This document shows positions 41,775-51,403 of a stretch of 64,000 bases of DNA, piece by piece. The DNA is taken from positions 1,984,001-2,048,000 of the forward strand of contig JAXLZC010000001.1 of assembly GCA_046351095.1 (NCBI GenBank), in the 5' to 3' direction. The first letter of the stretch is position 1; every line of letters starts with the position of its first letter. Source of the DNA: BQWY01 sp046351095. Its GTDB lineage: Bacteria; Nitrospirota; Nitrospiria; Nitrospirales; Nitrospiraceae. The notes below the pieces were generated by a model. That model was not told the DNA's origin. It was given only the letters and a program-made list of their open reading frames with translations, and made no database searches. A program made the translations under genes and the position numbers.

Positions 41775-42233
41775 CTACTCCTGCTTCGCGTGTTCCGACC
41801 TGGTCCACACGAGCCCTGTTTGCGCTTTCGACGAAAACCCGAGCCGCTCGTAAAATCCCGGACGTCTCGTGCAGAGCCAAAACAATTCGACCTGATTGAG
41901 TCGGGGATGGTGCAGAATGCGTTGCACGATCTCGGTCCCGATACCCCGTTTTTGGTGGTGACGGTCGACGATGACATCCCAAATCGTCGCGCGATACAGA
42001 AAATCGGTGAGGACACGACCGAAGCCCACGAGGGTGTCGCCGTCCCATGCGCCGACACAGACGTCGGTCTGCGACAACATCCGTCGCGTATCGTCCAGCG
42101 TGCGTGTCTTCGCCCAGGGCGCCTGATGGTAGAGGCGGAGCAGGGCCTCCGGCTCCACACCGGCCGCATCCCGGTAATCGATGACGCCGCCCTTCGCCGA
42201 CGGCTGGGCCTCGGCTTTGATCTTGAGGGACAT
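41775..42233 (-). CDS. GNAT-family acetyltransferase
   Basis: 152 residues of the GCN5-related fold. The acetyl-CoA loop is HHQKRGIGTEIVQRIL (Q/RxxGxG/A form), preceded by the strand ATIWDVIVDR and followed by GFYERLGFSSKAQTG, the usual last strand. Substrate unknown. ATG 42233. Stands alone, minus strand, between plus-strand genes. Confidence 0.88.
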   Translation of the reverse strand: MSLKIKAEAQPSAKGGVIDYRDAAGVEPEALLRLYHQAPWAKTRTLDDTRRMLSQTDVCVGAWDGDTLVGFGRVLTDFLYRATIWDVIVDRHHQKRGIGTEIVQRILHHPRLNQVELFWLCTRRPGFYERLGFSSKAQTGLVWTRSEHAKQE

Positions 42234-42325
42234 ATCGCCTCTATATTAGAGTAGCGCGCGACCGGCGCTCGGGGTGAGCGTCGGGTCGAGACACAGACGG
42301 CGCATCAGGCAAAGGATCTTTCGAC

Positions 42326-42505
42326 ATGGCCACCCAAGTTCGCACCTGCCCGAAATGTTTTACGCTCATGTGGCTGACACAGGACCAACTCACCTACATC
42401 GACGACAACACGGTGAAGGCGACCTGCCCGAACTGCCATGCCGTCGTAAAAATCTCGCTCGTCTCTCGCGGCGCGAATGCGGCCGGCCCGAAAATGGGCC
42501 ACTGA
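42326..42505 (+). CDS. Small zinc-ribbon protein (59 residues)
   Basis: Two Cys pairs, RTCPKCFTL and ATCPNCHAV, separated by about 23 residues, form a rubredoxin/zinc-ribbon knuckle. The tail VSRGANAAGPKMGH is basic and flexible. AAAGGA lies 9 nt before ATG 42326. The codon use matches the neighbours, so it is probably a real gene. No partner or function is evident. Confidence 0.7.
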   Translation: MATQVRTCPKCFTLMWLTQDQLTYIDDNTVKATCPNCHAVVKISLVSRGANAAGPKMGH

Positions 42506-42547
42506 CAGGACTGCGCCGTACGCCACACGGCGCGCAGCGACGCTCCG

Positions 42548-42970
42548 TTACAATCCGCGCCCCGCGCCTTCCAACTCCGGCTGATTGCCTGGCAGCATCT
42601 TATGCAAACTCGTGCGGTACTCGGCGATCCGCGCACGGTCCTGCGTGCCGACCGTCACGAGTTTCTCGCGATTGAGTTGTTCGATCTGATCCAACACCGC
42701 CAACACCGGCTGGATCGTTCCCAACACATTGCCGACTTCGAACGCTTCGAGCGATTCGGTGAACAACGGCGTGAACCGTTTAAACGGCGACGATCCCGCT
42801 TGCTCGCGAAACCGCGAGAGCGTTTGCTCGAACACCTCGATCGATTCGAATTTCGGCCGCACGCCGCCCGGCACGGCCGCCAAGTGCACCACGGCCGGCA
42901 ACTTCGCCGCATAGCCCTTCAGGTGCATAACCAAGGTGCCGATGGTGTCGAGCGCTTGCGTGGTTTCCAC
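42548..42970 (-). CDS. Hypothetical helical protein
   Basis: 140 residues, mostly predicted helix (LDTIGTLVMHLKGYAAKLPA, IQPVLAVLDQIEQLNREKLV, IAEYRTSLHKMLPGNQPELE), no Cys, no signal peptide and no recognised family. Codon use fits the region. It precedes the pseudouridine synthase gene's end by a short gap in the same direction, but linkage is uncertain. Confidence 0.6.
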   Translation of the reverse strand: METTQALDTIGTLVMHLKGYAAKLPAVVHLAAVPGGVRPKFESIEVFEQTLSRFREQAGSSPFKRFTPLFTESLEAFEVGNVLGTIQPVLAVLDQIEQLNREKLVTVGTQDRARIAEYRTSLHKMLPGNQPELEGAGRGL

Positions 42971-43039
42971 GAGGTGTTCCCAGCTTGTCCGCGATGATGA
43001 TTCGACGCAGCAGACTGATACGCTGCCGGTTTCTCGCTG

Positions 43040-44014
43040 TCAACCCCGCGCGCCTGCAACGGTCGACGTCCCAAACCGATCGCGCACCTGCGCAAAATCT
43101 TCCGGCGCCGGCGCGGAAAATTCCTGATACTTCTGCGCCACTGGATGCTGAAAACCCAGCACCCGCGCGTGCAACATGACCCGCGGCACCCGGACGCCCA
43201 TCAAGCTGCCGACCTTGCGACCGCCATAGGTGGGATCGCCGAGAATGGGATGCCCGATCGACGCCAGGTGCACACGAATCTGATGCGTCCGCCCGGTGCG
43301 CGGATGCACGACGACATGCGCCGCCTTCCCGCCAAGCGTCGCGACCACTCGGTAGTCGGTGATCGACGCTTTCGGGCTGCGCGTACGCGCGGAAAATTTT
43401 TTGCGCTCTTTCGTATCGCGCCCGATCGCCAGCTCAATTGTCCCGCGTCCGGGCTTCGGCTGCCCCCACACCAGCGCCTCGTATTCACGCGTAATGCTGT
43501 GCGCCTTAAACTGCGCGGCCAAGCCCACATGCGCCTGGTCCGTCTTGGCGATCACCATCACGCCGGACGTTTCCTTATCCAACCGATGGACCAGCCCCGG
43601 ACGTTCCTTGCCGCCAACGGTCGAGAGGGAACCCTCTTCGCGATGAAAATGATGCAGCAAGGCATTCACCAGTGTCCCCGCCCAATGGCCCGGCGCAGGA
43701 TGGACGACGAGTCCGACCGGTTTGTTCAACACCACCAGACTATCGTCTTCATAGAGAATGTCGAGTGGAATATCTTCCGCCTGAATTTCCAGCGGTTCGG
43801 GGCGCGGGACTTCGAGCGTGATCGTGTCGCCGGGTTTGATCTTCTGGCTGGGCTTCACCGGATGCTGATTGAGCTGGATCCGCCCGTCCTCAATAAGTCG
43901 CTGGATGGCGGAGCGCGACAGATCCGGATCGCGATTCGCGAGAAACGCATCGATGCGTTTCGGCGCCTCGCCGGCAGTGACGACTATTTCGGTGCGTGTG
44001 GGGACCCAAGCCAT
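43040..44014 (-). CDS. rluD: RluA-family 23S rRNA pseudouridine synthase (RluD-like)
   Basis: 324 residues from ATG 44014. An S4 domain comes first (KRIDAFLANRDPDLSRSAIQ, DGRIQLNQHPVKPSQKIKPG), then the catalytic domain with VHRLDKETSGVMVIAKTDQA, the HRLD motif with the catalytic Asp, and GRTHQIRVHLASIGHPILGD. RluD modifies the helix 69 loop of 23S rRNA; paralogues share this form, so the exact target is not certain. The longer frame to 44182 has no homology. Confidence 0.92.
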   Translation of the reverse strand: MAWVPTRTEIVVTAGEAPKRIDAFLANRDPDLSRSAIQRLIEDGRIQLNQHPVKPSQKIKPGDTITLEVPRPEPLEIQAEDIPLDILYEDDSLVVLNKPVGLVVHPAPGHWAGTLVNALLHHFHREEGSLSTVGGKERPGLVHRLDKETSGVMVIAKTDQAHVGLAAQFKAHSITREYEALVWGQPKPGRGTIELAIGRDTKERKKFSARTRSPKASITDYRVVATLGGKAAHVVVHPRTGRTHQIRVHLASIGHPILGDPTYGGRKVGSLMGVRVPRVMLHARVLGFQHPVAQKYQEFSAPAPEDFAQVRDRFGTSTVAGARG

Positions 44015-44194
44015 GGTTCGTCGATTAAATTGAATGGGAGCGAATCGTCTGCGTTGACGGTATGACGAGTCTGCCGTCGTTTGCAAGCCGTCGGAGACGG
44101 CGCCCGTCGCGATGCCGTTTCTGCTTCTGCATTGCCTTTCCGCGGCGAGTAGGCTACGGATAGTCATCGGAAAGCACTGCACCGGGAGCGAACC

Positions 44195-45160
44195 ATGGAC
44201 CTATCCCAAGTATCCGCTACAGGCCGCAAGGGTATCACCGCCTCCATGCGACCGAGCAGCAGGCCATCCCCCCGTCATGCCCTGCGGGGATTCGGCCTCG
44301 TATGGCTATTGTGCGCGATAGCCCTCGCCCTCGTGTCTCCATCGCTTGCTCTGGCCGAAGTGCCCGTCCCGACGCCGGACCATGTCGTCATCGTGGTCCT
44401 AGAAAATCACAGTTACTCGTCGATCATCGGCTCGCCGGACGCACCGTTCATCAACGGCCTTGCTGCGCGCGGCGCACTCATGACGCAGTACTACGGCATG
44501 ACGCACCCCAGCCAGCCGAATTACATCGGACTCTTTTCCGGCAGCCTGCAGGGCGTCACGGGCAACGACTGCCCGCTCACGCTCCAGGCGCCCAATCTCG
44601 GGCACGCCTTGTTGACGGCGGGAAAAACGTTTGCGGGTTTTTCAGAAGGGCTTCCGGAAGTCGGCTCCACCGTCTGTGCGGTGAATCACTACACAAGAAA
44701 ACATTCGCCGTGGGTCGCCTGGCAACACAGCGGTCGTTACGGGCTGCCGCCGAGCGTCAATCGCCCGCTGTCCGAGTTTCCCAAAGACTATGCGCAACTC
44801 CCGACGGTCAGCATCGTCATTCCCAACAACCTGAACAACATGCACGACGGCACCGATCCCGACCGCATCCGCCAAGCCGATACCTGGGTGCGTGACCGCA
44901 TCGGCGGATACGCCGACTGGGTGCAGGCTCACAAGAGTTTGCTGATTCTGACGTGGGATGAAGACAACGGGAAGGAAAACAATCGTGTCCCGACGATCCT
45001 GATCGGGCCGATGGTCAAAGCAGGCCAGTCGGCACAACGACTCTCGCACCCGAATTTGCTGCGGACACTCGAGGTGATGTATCAGTTGCCGCCCGTGGTG
45101 GATCGGCCCGGAGTCGAACCGTACACGGGCGTGTGGAACGCAGCACCGACCCCGCCGTAA
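44195..45160 (+). CDS. Secreted phosphoesterase (acid phosphatase / phospholipase C-like)
   Basis: 321 residues. A signal segment (FGLVWLLCAIALALVSPSLALA) precedes the catalytic domain of the phosphoesterase family: HVVIVVLENHSYSSIIGSPD with the nucleophile region, MTHPSQPNYIGLFSGSLQGV, and LLILTWDEDNGKENNRVPTI with the metal Asp residues. Members release phosphate from phosphomonoesters or phospholipids outside the cytoplasm. Single gene, flanked by genes on the opposite strand. Confidence 0.85.
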   Translation: MDLSQVSATGRKGITASMRPSSRPSPRHALRGFGLVWLLCAIALALVSPSLALAEVPVPTPDHVVIVVLENHSYSSIIGSPDAPFINGLAARGALMTQYYGMTHPSQPNYIGLFSGSLQGVTGNDCPLTLQAPNLGHALLTAGKTFAGFSEGLPEVGSTVCAVNHYTRKHSPWVAWQHSGRYGLPPSVNRPLSEFPKDYAQLPTVSIVIPNNLNNMHDGTDPDRIRQADTWVRDRIGGYADWVQAHKSLLILTWDEDNGKENNRVPTILIGPMVKAGQSAQRLSHPNLLRTLEVMYQLPPVVDRPGVEPYTGVWNAAPTPP

Positions 45161-45169
45161 GGGCGAGAC

Positions 45170-45868
45170 CTATCGCCCTGCACCGCTTGCGTTGAATTGG
45201 GCAAGCAGGTGGTCGCTGCAGCGGTCCGCCAAATTTTCGAAGGTGCCGGCGATTGCCTGTCCCTTTGTCACCGGGGCGGACTTATTGGTCGGCATCCCGA
45301 CCGAATCTTCCGCTTCAACATCGCAGAGTCCCTGCCACAGCACCTTCCCCTCCGGGAATTGCACAAGGCGCGCGCGCCCGCGGTAGAGCACCAGATCGTG
45401 CTGACTGTACGGCAGCGGCGCAACGGCCCAGTACGTGGTGGCGAAATCCATCACTGTGCCGGAACCGACCACGCCACGGAGCCGCTCGATGGACATATCT
45501 TGCACCGGTGTCTGCATCGGCGTGAGATTTTTGTTGTCGATCGTTTTGACGACGGCCGTGGTGACCTTATCCCGAATCCGCAACACCGGATCGACGAACA
45601 TCATATCCCCGGCGTACTGATCGCGCGCATGGGCTTGAATCCCGGCCGAGGTACCGGCCGCAGCACCGTAGCCAAACTGGGTCGTTCCCTGCACTTCCAA
45701 ATTCGGCGGAAGGTAATGCACGACTTTAATCTCCGGCGTGCGACGCAGTTGTTCGAGCGCCCCCGCATCCAACTTCACGACATCGGTTCCGCAGCCGACG
45801 AGCGCGAAACTCATGACCGCCAGGCAGCCTGTCGCACGCCCCCAGGCACGGGTGTTCCGTGTTGCCAT
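45170..45868 (-). CDS. Putative lipoprotein of unknown function
   Basis: 232 residues from ATG 45868, preceded by GGAGGCGAGG. The signal peptide ends in FALVGCGTD, a lipobox with the modifiable Cys. The mature protein begins with a short region and then DAGALEQLRRTPEIKVVHYL, with no known motif; a C-terminal Cys pair occurs in LWQGLCDVEAED and LADRCSDHLL. Convergent with the phosphoesterase gene, only 9 nt between stops. Confidence 0.75.
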   Translation of the reverse strand: MATRNTRAWGRATGCLAVMSFALVGCGTDVVKLDAGALEQLRRTPEIKVVHYLPPNLEVQGTTQFGYGAAAGTSAGIQAHARDQYAGDMMFVDPVLRIRDKVTTAVVKTIDNKNLTPMQTPVQDMSIERLRGVVGSGTVMDFATTYWAVAPLPYSQHDLVLYRGRARLVQFPEGKVLWQGLCDVEAEDSVGMPTNKSAPVTKGQAIAGTFENLADRCSDHLLAQFNASGAGR

Positions 45869-46035
45869 CCCTCGCCTCCTCGCCGTGATGAGCCCGCTCT
45901 CGTTCATAGGTCCGATGCGATCCCGCGACGTCCGTCGCCGATACTCTCCCTATAACACAGGGGTAGCCGGATAATAAATGCTTGTCCCAAGGCGCAATCG
46001 GACATCATCGTTGTGTCCCATGTCCACTGCACCGC

Positions 46036-46614
46036 CTACCGGGAATACAATCCCGTCAACGTCCCTTTCCCAAGCCGGTTGGCGGTCAGCTGAAAGCCGA
46101 TCAAGGCGGCGGTCGCGTCGGCCGGGAGGTCGAGCTTCTCGACCTTCAGCGCATGGACGGTGAACTGATACCGATGGTTGCCATGGCCCGGAGGGGGGCA
46201 CGGTCCACCGTACCCGGTGCTGCCGAAATCCGTCCGTCCTTGAACAGCGCCTGTCGGCAACTGGCTTCCGTCTCCAGCCCCCGCGCCGGTTTTTACTTCA
46301 CGAGTCTCGGCGGGAATGTTGTACACGACCCAATGCCACCACCCGCTCCCCGTCGGCGCGTCCGGATCGTAGGCCGTGATGGCAAAACTCTTGGTGCCCT
46401 CGGGTACATCCGACCAGGCCAACGCCGGCGATAGATTGCCGCCTTCGCAGCCGAAGCCTTTGTAGACGTGGCGCACACTCATCTTCGTATTGGGCACCAC
46501 GTCGGAGCTCGTCACCTTGATGCCGGGTTTCTCCGCCGGTTTGCCTTTCGCCCATACGGTGGACGTGCCGCCGACAACCGCCAATACCACCGCCAACGCC
46601 GCTATTCGCACCAT
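46036..46614 (-). CDS. PEBP family protein (YbhB/YbcL-like), secreted
   Basis: 192 residues with a signal peptide (VRIAALAVVLAVVGGTSTVWA) and the phosphatidylethanolamine-binding fold: SPALAWSDVPEGTKSFAITA, YDPDAPTGSGWWHWVVYNIP, GGPCPPPGHGNHRYQFTVHA. These are the DPDAP and HxxxF/GxHRY motifs of the family. Bacterial members are of unknown use. ATG 46614. Confidence 0.9.
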   Translation of the reverse strand: MVRIAALAVVLAVVGGTSTVWAKGKPAEKPGIKVTSSDVVPNTKMSVRHVYKGFGCEGGNLSPALAWSDVPEGTKSFAITAYDPDAPTGSGWWHWVVYNIPAETREVKTGAGAGDGSQLPTGAVQGRTDFGSTGYGGPCPPPGHGNHRYQFTVHALKVEKLDLPADATAALIGFQLTANRLGKGTLTGLYSR

Positions 46615-46660
46615 CGGTGATCCTCCTGGTTACGCCACACCTGTGGCTCCATCCTACACT

Positions 46661-47635
46661 TCATCCCTTCGCATTCGTTCGGCTCAATCGCGCGCGATCG
46701 TGCGGCGCCGACAAATCCTGCTGCGGCCCGATCGGGACGATCCTTGTCGGATTGAGATCGTCATGCGTCACGTAATAGTGCCGCGTGATGTGATCCATGT
46801 TCACCGTCGCGGCCACTCCGGGCTGCTGATACAAGTCGCGCAGATAGCCGAAGAGGTTGGGATACTCGGCAATTTTACGCGAGTTACATTTGAAGTGCCC
46901 GTGGTAGACCGCGTCGAACCGCACGAGCGTCACGAACAGCCGCCAGTCCGACTCGACGGGACGCTCGCCGCACAGGTAGCGGCTCGCCGCCAAGCGCGCC
47001 TCCAGATCGTCCAGCGTACGAAACACCGTACGTGCAGCCTGTTCGTAGACCGACTGCGAGGTCGCAAACCCGGCGCGGTACACACCGTCGTTCAGCGTGT
47101 CGTAGAGCCATGCGTTCAGCCGATCGATCTCCGCGCGCAGCGGCATGGGATAGAGGTCCACGTCGGTGGTGGCGAAGGGACGAAAGGCTCCGTTCAACAT
47201 CCGCAAGAGATCGTCGTCAGAGTTCGACACGATACGATGCGTGACACGATCCCACAAAACCGGCACAGTGACGCGTCCATTGTAGGCGGGATCGGTGGCG
47301 CGATAGGCCTCCGAGAGAAAGGCAAAGCCGTTCACAGGATCCGCGCCGTGTCCCGGCCCATCGCGAAACGCCCATCCCCGTTCGTCGCGAATGGGATCGA
47401 CCGCGGAGAGGCTGATGGCCTCGGTCAACCCGAGCAACTGCCGCGCAAGAATAATGCGATGCGCCCAGGGGCAGGCCCAGGACACATAGAGGTGGTAACG
47501 CCCGGACGCAGCGGGATACGGCGTGCTGCCGTCCGACGACACCCACTCGTTGAAGGCATCCCCTTGGCGCACGAATGCGCCGTCCTGCTGCTCACGAGGA
47601 AATTGCGCCTTGGCGGGTGTGGCGGTCATCGTCAT
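46661..47635 (-). CDS. Xi-class glutathione transferase (glutathionyl-hydroquinone reductase)
   Basis: 324 residues from ATG 47635. YHLYVSWACPWAHRIILARQ carries the catalytic Cys of the CPWAH motif, the mark of the YqjG/ECM4 class that reduces glutathionyl-hydroquinones. The C-terminal helical domain (AEIDRLNAWLYDTLNDGVYR, GERPVESDWRLFVTLVRFD) is typical. It presumes a glutathione or analogous thiol in this organism. The ATG at 47629 is an alternative start. Confidence 0.9.
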   Translation of the reverse strand: MTMTATPAKAQFPREQQDGAFVRQGDAFNEWVSSDGSTPYPAASGRYHLYVSWACPWAHRIILARQLLGLTEAISLSAVDPIRDERGWAFRDGPGHGADPVNGFAFLSEAYRATDPAYNGRVTVPVLWDRVTHRIVSNSDDDLLRMLNGAFRPFATTDVDLYPMPLRAEIDRLNAWLYDTLNDGVYRAGFATSQSVYEQAARTVFRTLDDLEARLAASRYLCGERPVESDWRLFVTLVRFDAVYHGHFKCNSRKIAEYPNLFGYLRDLYQQPGVAATVNMDHITRHYYVTHDDLNPTRIVPIGPQQDLSAPHDRARLSRTNAKG

Positions 47636-47754
47636 CGGTTGGGACACGTCGTTATGATGGGACCTGAGAGTACGCAAGGCGCCACTGAAAATCCAGCAAG
47701 ACCGACAAGTAGACTGGGCGCGTCATATATGTCCCTCGCGAAGCACACCCGCAC

Positions 47755-47794
47755 AAATAAAACGGGGATGCTGTGGGTCTCACAGCATCCCCGT
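47755..47794 (-). terminator. Rho-independent terminator of the RNA-binding protein gene
   Basis: Perfect 14-bp stem (47762-47775 with 47781-47794), 5-nt loop, followed on the minus strand by TTTTATTTG. Confidence 0.9.
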
Positions 47795-47818
47795 CACCAC
47801 CTCTATCGAGGCGCGAGA

Positions 47819-48151
47819 CTACCAGCGATCGCGCTTGCCGCCACGACCTCCGCCCCCGCCACCGAATCCTCCACCACCGCTGCGGCCCCCGTCGGAACGG
47901 GGTTCACGCGGCTTGGCTTCGTTCACCGTGAGGGAACGGCCGCCGAACTGCGAGCCATTGAGTGCATTGATAGCCGTCTGCGCTTCCGCAGGCGATCCCA
48001 TTTCCACGAAACCAAATCCACGGGATTGCCCGGTGAACTTGTCTGTGACGATCTGTGCGGACGACACGGTGCCGTGCTGGCCGAACAGCTCGGTCAATTC
48101 CTGCTCCGTTGCCGCGTACGGCAACCCACCGACGAAAAGTTTTGAACCCAT
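47819..48151 (-). CDS. RNA-binding protein, RRM domain with Gly-rich tail
   Basis: 110 residues: one RRM with RNP2 KLFVGGLPY (4-12) and RNP1 SRGFGFVEM (43-51), then a GGGGFGGGGGGRGG tail. Such proteins in bacteria are small RNA chaperones, often cold-induced. ATAGGAGGA lies 6 nt before ATG 48151. The roughly 180 nt upstream, before the next gene start, could be a long leader. Confidence 0.93.
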   Translation of the reverse strand: MGSKLFVGGLPYAATEQELTELFGQHGTVSSAQIVTDKFTGQSRGFGFVEMGSPAEAQTAINALNGSQFGGRSLTVNEAKPREPRSDGGRSGGGGFGGGGGGRGGKRDRW

Positions 48152-48395
48152 GAGGGGTCCTCCTATGATGTAGTGATATTGTCTTGCGACAGGAAAAGAG
48201 CAGGGTGAGATTGGCCGAAGCTGCGAACTGCACGGCGGCTTAGGTCGAAACTTCCTAACAGATTTCCGAACAAAACAACATCGATGATGAGCCCTGTTGT
48301 TTCTGACATTACCGTCGGGCTCCTACGATAATGCTGACTTACTCTAGCACGCGCCCTACCCCAATACAACCCTTGCGCCACGCCCATCGCGCCCT

Positions 48396-49844
48396 TCAGC
48401 GATTCGCCCGACCAGCCGCCCGCAATCGACGCTCGACCTCCGGATAGAGACACTCAGCAACACGTTGCTCACCTTCCGGTGTGTAGTGAATGCCGTGCTC
48501 AAGAAATCGACGGCTCGGGTCGACCGCCCGAAGACACTCCGTCTGGTCCAACAACGGCAATCCCGCCGCCTTCAGCAACGACGGACTGGCCGGCTCACGA
48601 TAGGGTCGTCGCTCCCCATAATCTTCCATCGTCGGCAAATACACAAGCATGAGAGGCGCACCGAGTGCGGTCACCTCGCGATGAATCGCTTGGAACAGCG
48701 CCCGGTTCACCGTCGCGCGCGCCTCGTCGGAAACCTCCGGTGTCGTTACGTTGTGAATGGGATACAGCGACGTGAGGTAGCGAAACAGATACGAATGATA
48801 GAAGGGCCCCCACCCCGCCTGCTCCCATTGCCCGGAGTAATACCACCGGTCGCTCACGACGAACGGCAAGTCGCGGATCGAGGCCCGTTCATACAACTCG
48901 CTTACCTTGGGTAGCGGCATATTTACGACCGTCGCCCGGTCGCCGTCCATCATAAATCGCGGGCCGACCCACGGCGAATCGACCCACGCCAGCCCCATCA
49001 GAAAGGAATAGACGCCCAGCGTGCGATCGAGCCCGCCATCCGTGTAGCCCATGATCACCAGGTCAGGACGCTGCGGCAACACATCCTGTTGGAGGCGCAA
49101 ATACATCTGGCCGATGCCGTAGCTCGGGACAGCGTAATTAAGAATGCGGCACCGTGTCCCGATTCGCTGCTGGAGATAGTAAGCCCAGGTCTGCTCGAAG
49201 GCCGCTTCTTCGCCGAACGTAAAGGAATCGCCGATCAACGCAATGCGACAAGGCGCTTCTTGGTTCGGCTCGACGCCCTGCACGGCCGTACGAAACCGAC
49301 CAGGCCCGCTGCGAAAGAGTCCGTCGGCACTCTGCCGACTCTGACCCACCGTCCATCCTAAGCGCGGATCTTCGACGAAGTACCAGGACTCCTTCCCCAT
49401 TCGCTCGACCATCGGCCGATACCGGTCCTGCACGATCCCCCAGCCGCGAGGAAGCAGGAGCCGCCCCTGCACTTCTTCGCCCCAAATATGACGAACGGCC
49501 AACGACCGCAGGGTCACTTCGCCCGCAACGACAGCCAGGCACGCGAGCACGAACACCGCCGCGATACCGCGCCGTGCGCAGGCTCTGCAGTGGACGTTCA
49601 ACCGTCGACCGGCGAGCGACGTGGCATCCCATCGCCAGACAACCAGACTGCACAACAGGAATGCGGTTGCGGCAGCCGCTAGAAACATCCATCCAGGCGG
49701 CGACAGCAAAAAAGCCGACCATGTGGGCTTGTACGTCGATCGATAGGCCAGCAGCAGCGCGGCAACAACGGCCGCCACAGCCGATGTCGTCAACACAGCA
49801 GCCGTCCAAAAGGCAGGACGGGTGAGGCAGGTGGTCGATTTCAT
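48396..49844 (-). CDS. Membrane-anchored SGNH-hydrolase-like protein, copy 1
   Basis: About 482 residues from ATG 49844. Three N-terminal hydrophobic segments (about 11-33, 51-70, 92-112) anchor an SGNH-type domain: IALIGDSFTFGEE (GDSF 205-208, Ser nucleophile) and the C-terminal HGIHYTPEG with the likely His. A segment LGWTVGQSRQSADGLFRS lies before the GDSF. The upstream TTG at 49874 is an alternative start. Last gene of the surface-polysaccharide operon; O-acylation or deacylation of polysaccharide is a plausible role. Confidence 0.8.
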   Translation of the reverse strand: MKSTTCLTRPAFWTAAVLTTSAVAAVVAALLLAYRSTYKPTWSAFLLSPPGWMFLAAAATAFLLCSLVVWRWDATSLAGRRLNVHCRACARRGIAAVFVLACLAVVAGEVTLRSLAVRHIWGEEVQGRLLLPRGWGIVQDRYRPMVERMGKESWYFVEDPRLGWTVGQSRQSADGLFRSGPGRFRTAVQGVEPNQEAPCRIALIGDSFTFGEEAAFEQTWAYYLQQRIGTRCRILNYAVPSYGIGQMYLRLQQDVLPQRPDLVIMGYTDGGLDRTLGVYSFLMGLAWVDSPWVGPRFMMDGDRATVVNMPLPKVSELYERASIRDLPFVVSDRWYYSGQWEQAGWGPFYHSYLFRYLTSLYPIHNVTTPEVSDEARATVNRALFQAIHREVTALGAPLMLVYLPTMEDYGERRPYREPASPSLLKAAGLPLLDQTECLRAVDPSRRFLEHGIHYTPEGEQRVAECLYPEVERRLRAAGRANR

Positions 49845-49897
49845 CTCGGCATGCGATACAAACAATCGATGCAAACAGGTCGAACTTGACGTGCGCG

Positions 49898-51328
49898 CTA
49901 CAACGGGGTTTTCGCTACGCCCAGCGCTTTCCCGTGCTGTTCGATAAGCGGCGTGAGCGTCTGCAGCAAACAGGCGGCAATGGCTTCGTTCCCTCGCTTC
50001 GAATAGTGGCCCTCGGCCCCACGCACGTACCGTTCAGCCGGTGGAACCTGTTTCAGGCACGTCGTTAGGTCGAGGAAAGGCACGCCGGCCTGCGTCAACA
50101 CACGTTTCGACTCGGGCAGCGGCATCGGCGTATCGGCGGCGTCATACGACGCAGCGGTCGGCAAGATAACGATCACCGGAACCGCACCGTCCGCACGGAC
50201 GCGCGCATCGAACCGCTGGAACAATTTTTCATGGACCGCCATTCGCGTCGTGAAGAGCGTGGCCGGGCGGTCGTAGCGATATTGCGGCAGAAACGACAAC
50301 ACAAACCGCATGACGTACGACCGATACAGTACCCCCCAGCCCGGTCGATCCCACTCGCAGGCACAATAGGCCGCATCGTCTTTCACCAAGGGCAGTGCCT
50401 CGATCGACGGCGCCCCAAACACCTGCTCCGGGCCGGCGGTCGGCTGGTTTTTTATCGCGAGGTGCGAGCCCTCGACAACAAAATGCGGCTTAGACCAAGG
50501 CGTCAGCCAATGCGGTCGCCCGATCACTGGGTACACCAACATGCTCCGCTCCATGTCGTCTTCGATAAATCCCAACACAACGACATCGCCCGGCCTGCTC
50601 CACGTCCGCACATCCTTGTCGTACCGCAAAACCATTTGATCGACGCCATACCCGGGCACGCCGAAATTCAGTACCTGCACCTGCGAGCCGAGCGACAACT
50701 GCAGCGCCGCCCCCATCGTCTCGGCAAAGGGCACCTCTTCCCCGAACACAAACGAATCGCCAAGCAAGGCGACGCGGACCGGCGCGGCACTCCCGGCATA
50801 CTGCGCGCCGACCTCCGCGCTACGTAATCCTTCGGCGCTGCTCCGATAGAGTCCGTTTCGACTCTGGCGACTATTCCCGAGCGTCCATCCCAAAAATGGA
50901 TCGCCGACTTGGAAGGAATCGGCGGTCGCGGCTTCCTTCACGGCAGCCATCTGGCGCTCAGCTACCACAGGCCAGATACGCGGATGGAGCAGGCGCGGGC
51001 CGATGAATGTGGCGCCGGGTGTCTCCAGCGCGAGAACGCGCAGCGCGATTTCCAATGTCCCCGCGACGAGTACGAGCATGATCGCCTGGAGTACCACCGA
51101 CTGAACGGCCCGTCGGCATTCGTTTGCATCCAACCCACGCAGCGACCACACGGCAGCGAGGAACGACAGGAGCACGCCGCTGAACGTCCCCGCAATGACG
51201 ATGCCCTTCCGACTCAGCAGGTCGAACGTGGGTGCGCCCGGCGCCGTTGCCTGATACAGCGCAAGCACCGCCCCGATCAGGCAGAGGACAAACCCATAGC
51301 AAGAAGCGATGAAGAGTGTTTTTTTCAT
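49898..51328 (-). CDS. Membrane-anchored SGNH-hydrolase-like protein, copy 2
   Basis: About 476 residues from ATG 51328, a paralogue of the next gene downstream: three N-terminal membrane segments, LGWTLGNSRQSRNGLYRS, then VALLGDSFVFGEE (GDSF 190-193) and the C-terminal HYSKRGNEAIAACLLQ with the His. 53 nt separate the two genes. Being membrane-bound with periplasmic-side SGNH domains, they probably act on exported glycan. The substrate is unknown. Confidence 0.8.
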   Translation of the reverse strand: MKKTLFIASCYGFVLCLIGAVLALYQATAPGAPTFDLLSRKGIVIAGTFSGVLLSFLAAVWSLRGLDANECRRAVQSVVLQAIMLVLVAGTLEIALRVLALETPGATFIGPRLLHPRIWPVVAERQMAAVKEAATADSFQVGDPFLGWTLGNSRQSRNGLYRSSAEGLRSAEVGAQYAGSAAPVRVALLGDSFVFGEEVPFAETMGAALQLSLGSQVQVLNFGVPGYGVDQMVLRYDKDVRTWSRPGDVVVLGFIEDDMERSMLVYPVIGRPHWLTPWSKPHFVVEGSHLAIKNQPTAGPEQVFGAPSIEALPLVKDDAAYCACEWDRPGWGVLYRSYVMRFVLSFLPQYRYDRPATLFTTRMAVHEKLFQRFDARVRADGAVPVIVILPTAASYDAADTPMPLPESKRVLTQAGVPFLDLTTCLKQVPPAERYVRGAEGHYSKRGNEAIAACLLQTLTPLIEQHGKALGVAKTPL

Positions 51329-51403
51329 TGTGCGAGAGCCGACGATCGACTGCGCAACAAGGCTACCGTGTGCGTGAGGATGCGGAGTGTCGGTCCGCAC
51401 GCG

